Shown: piece by piece, positions 6,511 to 8,484 of the stretch
Numbering within the stretch: position 1 is the first letter of the stretch
Layout: each line of letters starts with the position of its first letter
Source of the DNA: Campylobacterales bacterium
GTDB lineage: Bacteria > Campylobacterota > Campylobacteria > Campylobacterales > QNZT01
NCBI GenBank assembly: GCA_015662615.1
Contig: DQTU01000255.1
Span: 1-8,484 of the forward strand
Reading direction: 5' to 3'
DNA: 8,484 bases
Made by a program: the position numbers and the translations under genes
The notes under the pieces: generated by a model
Seen by the model: only the letters and a program-made list of their open reading frames with translations
The model's database searches: none
Told to the model about the DNA's origin: nothing

Positions 6511-7765
6511 GTCTCTTTATCTTTGCTCCAAGTTGTTGTAGTTTTTTCTCCAATGTAACATAACCACGATCAAGATGATAAATTCTATGAACTCTTGTGG
6601 TACCATTTGCTACAAGAGCTGCTAAAACTAAAGCACTACTCGCTCTAAGATCTGTTGCCATGACATCTGCTCCATTGAGTTCATTTTTCCCTTCAACCAT
6701 GGCAGTGTGGTTGCTTAATATGATGTTTGCTCCCATACGGATTAATTCACTCACATGCATAAAACGGTTTTCAAAAAGTTTTTCATCGATACTGCTTGCT
6801 CCCTCTGCGACAAGCGCTAAAGCCATAAATTGTGCTTGCATGTCCGTTGGAAAACCTGGGTATTCACTAGTTGTGATTTTTGCACCTTTTATCTTGGCTG
6901 CGGGTTTTATCGTAATAGAATTTTCTTTCAAATCAAAATCAAATCCCATCTCTTGAAGTTTTAAGATAATGGTAAAAAGGTGGGTGTGATTTACATTGTT
7001 TAGTGTGATTTTACTATTTGTAATTGCCCCAGCACAGAGATAGGTTCCTGCTTCAATACGGTCTGGAATTACAGTGATATTTTTTTTAGCTTCAATGAGT
7101 TTTTGACCCGTTCCTTTGATGATTAACTCATCGCTTCCAATGCCTTCAATTTTGACACCGTTTGCATTCAATACTTCACAAAGCTGTACTACTTCTGGCT
7201 CTTTTGCCGCATTGATTATCTTTGTCTCTCCATGGGCTAAGGCTGCTGCCATGACGATGTTCTCAGTTCCTGTTACGGTGATCTTATCTAAAACGATCGT
7301 GGCACCTTGAAGTCCTTTTGGAACACTTGCTCTTACATACCCTTGCTCAATGACAATTTCAGCTCCCATCATCTCTAAAGCTTTTAGATGGAGATCGATA
7401 GGGCGTTGACCGATGGCACATCCTCCAGGGAGTGAGACTTTACATTCGCCAAATCGTGCAAGAAGAGGACCAAGGGTAAGTATGGAAGCTCTCATCTTTC
7501 GTACGATGTCATAAATTGCTGTGGTGTTTGTGATAGATGATGCATCTATTTTGGCTTGATTATCTTCAAAATTTGTAGTTGCTCCTAAGTTTTCAAGTAG
7601 TTGTAATATGGTAAAAACATCATTTACACGAGGTAGGTTATCGATTGTGACTTCATTTTTAAAAAGAATGGTTGCTGCAAGTAGGGGAAGTGCTGCATTT
7701 TTAGCACCATCTATTTTAATTGCTCCGCTAAGCTTATTGTCACCCTCAATCTCTAGATAATCCAT
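6500..7765 (-). CDS. murA: UDP-N-acetylglucosamine 1-carboxyvinyltransferase
   Basis: First committed step of peptidoglycan synthesis: transfer of enolpyruvate from PEP to UDP-GlcNAc in the cytoplasm. The 421 residues match the family (E. coli 419). Visible active-site parts are DGAKNAALP (Lys22, Asn23), RKMRAS (Arg92), the loop LPGGCAIGQRPIDLH with Cys116 and the YPGFPTDMQAQ segment with the conserved Asp. Near the end HLDRGY carries the conserved Arg. Cys116 is the residue alkylated by fosfomycin, so the enzyme should be of the sensitive Cys type rather than the Asp type (family knowledge). The ribosome site AAGGA is at 7775-7771, 5 bases before the ATG. Its last 11 bases overlap the end of the ABC ATPase gene on the other strand. 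Confidence 0.98.
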   Translation of the reverse strand: MDYLEIEGDNKLSGAIKIDGAKNAALPLLAATILFKNEVTIDNLPRVNDVFTILQLLENLGATTNFEDNQAKIDASSITNTTAIYDIVRKMRASILTLGPLLARFGECKVSLPGGCAIGQRPIDLHLKALEMMGAEIVIEQGYVRASVPKGLQGATIVLDKITVTGTENIVMAAALAHGETKIINAAKEPEVVQLCEVLNANGVKIEGIGSDELIIKGTGQKLIEAKKNITVIPDRIEAGTYLCAGAITNSKITLNNVNHTHLFTIILKLQEMGFDFDLKENSITIKPAAKIKGAKITTSEYPGFPTDMQAQFMALALVAEGASSIDEKLFENRFMHVSELIRMGANIILSNHTAMVEGKNELNGADVMATDLRASSALVLAALVANGTTRVHRIYHLDRGYVTLEKKLQQLGAKIKRLKE

Positions 7766-7791
7766 AAAAGTCCTTGAAATATTTTTATGTG

Positions 7792-7797
7792 ATTATA
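7792..7797 (-). promoter_or_regulatory. Probable murA promoter (-10 box)
   Basis: Reads TATAAT on the minus strand, with transcription starting near 7785, about 20 bases before the murA ATG. No -35 box is recognisable. Confidence 0.6.
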
Positions 7798-7822
7798 TCG
7801 ACATCTTGCAAAATTAATAAAA

Positions 7823-7828
7823 TATACT
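7823..7828 (+). promoter_or_regulatory. Possible promoter (-10 box) for the PAS sensor gene
   Basis: TATACT in an A/T-rich stretch between the divergent murA and the PAS gene; a second candidate, GATAAT, lies at 7837-7842. A ribosome-site-like GGAG follows at 7855-7858. The assignment is weak because the downstream start codon is itself unclear. Confidence 0.35.
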
Positions 7829-7878
7829 TATGAGACGATAATACATTTATAAGTGGAGTTGATTTAATTGTTTCAATA

Positions 7879-8484
7879 GTGACTTTTTATTTGATTTGCA
7901 TTATCAAAGTAAAACCTCACTATTTACAAAAAATTATCAAACTTTTTTTATCTCTGTTTTTTATTTTTACATTTTTGCTTATCATTAAAATTGATTACGA
8001 GTCAAAAATAGCACTTCCTTTTATATTTCTTTCATCCGCTATATTTTTACAAGGCAAGCGTGCAGGATTTTATTGGTTTATAGCACTTTTCGTATTCTTA
8101 TTAATTGCACACTTCTCTTCCCTCATGGAGTATAAGTTTAGTAATATCACCGTTATTATGATGTTGGTGTTTCTTTTTGCACACTATTTAGTACTTCTTC
8201 TCTATGAAAATCAACAAAACGAGAGTAATGAAAAGCTTGAAAAAGAGGTGCATATGCAACAAGAGGCACTTGATAATTTTAAAATTTTGATTGATTCTGC
8301 CATTGAAGCGGTACTTATTTTTGATAAGGATAAGGGACTTGTTGAGTGCAATAAAGTTGGATTGGAAATGTTTGGTTAAACAAAAGAGGAGCTTTTAGGA
8401 AAGGGTATTCTTGAGTTTGATTATAAAGATGACATAAAGTTAGTTCAAGAGATGATGAAATTAAAACAGACTGGATCTTATGAA
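7879..8484 (+). pseudogene. Membrane-anchored PAS-domain sensor protein, interrupted by an in-frame TAA; 3' end cut by the window
   Basis: From a GTG at 7879 the frame gives 166 residues to TAA at 8377-8379, then stays open for the remaining 35 codons to the window end. Four hydrophobic segments (about 22-36, 44-57, 63-79, 90-109) are followed by a Glu/Lys-rich, probably coiled-coil linker (110-134) and a PAS domain beginning at about 135 (FKILIDSAIEAVLIFDKD). The stop falls inside the classic PAS phrase: EMFG, stop, TKEELLGKGILEF, where a Tyr (FGYTKEELLGK) is expected. After it the PAS fold goes on, ending KQTGSYE. A single base change of TAT or TAC to TAA explains it. The full protein was probably a histidine kinase, diguanylate cyclase or similar sensor, but the output domain lies outside the window. 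The start is also doubtful: no ATG, and the only GGAG is 20 bases upstream. Confidence 0.75.

Noticed and set aside
6597..7310. Plus-strand open frames of 64 and 119 codons within murA
   Set aside because: They are antisense shadows of a complete, strongly conserved murA on the other strand and encode nothing recognisable.
7766..7878. Hidden small gene or riboswitch between murA and the PAS gene
   Set aside because: The 113 bases are A/T-rich, carry promoter-like boxes for both neighbours, and show no convincing stable fold or supported reading frame.
8377..8379. Genetic code change making TAA a sense codon
   Set aside because: Several intact genes in the same window end at TAA exactly where their protein families end, so TAA acts as a stop in this organism.

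Overview
The window looks like a chromosomal segment from a sulfur- or hydrogen-oxidising Campylobacterota (Epsilonproteobacteria), most like the Sulfurimonas group. The grounds are low GC, Lys/Ile/Phe-rich proteins, tightly overlapping genes, sigma70 -10 boxes without clear -35 boxes, and the general look of RpmA, ProA and MurA. This placement is an inference from sequence style; no search was run.

Layout. (1) Positions 1-4301, plus strand: a thiamine cluster in which every junction overlaps. It runs from the 3' part of a ThiE/TenI-family gene through thiB (periplasmic binding protein), thiP (fused double permease) and thiQ (ATPase) to a small APH/choline-kinase-fold kinase that is probably a thiamine kinase. 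Together they would import thiamine and trap it as the monophosphate, next to a gene of thiazole or thiamine-phosphate metabolism. A perfect 16-bp hairpin at 4303-4338 ends this operon and also the convergent rpmA. (2) Positions 4350-4610, minus strand: rpmA (ribosomal protein L27), apparently without rplU beside it. It is divergent from (3) 4706-6510, plus strand: proA (proline biosynthesis), with a short orphan ABC ATPase of the peptide/nickel class coupled to it. (4) Positions 6500-7765, minus strand: murA (peptidoglycan precursor synthesis), whose 3' end overlaps the ABC gene tail to tail. (5) From 7879 to the window end, plus strand: a membrane-anchored PAS-domain sensor gene with an in-frame TAA inside an otherwise intact PAS domain.

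Most of the window is ordinary housekeeping. The points most worth a second look are the nonsense codon in the PAS gene together with its poor start signals, the thiamine uptake-plus-kinase operon, the loss of ThiE metal and substrate motifs in the first gene, and the orphan mini-ATPase behind proA. I did not find a CRISPR array, insertion sequence, tRNA, rRNA or a clearly new multi-gene system.
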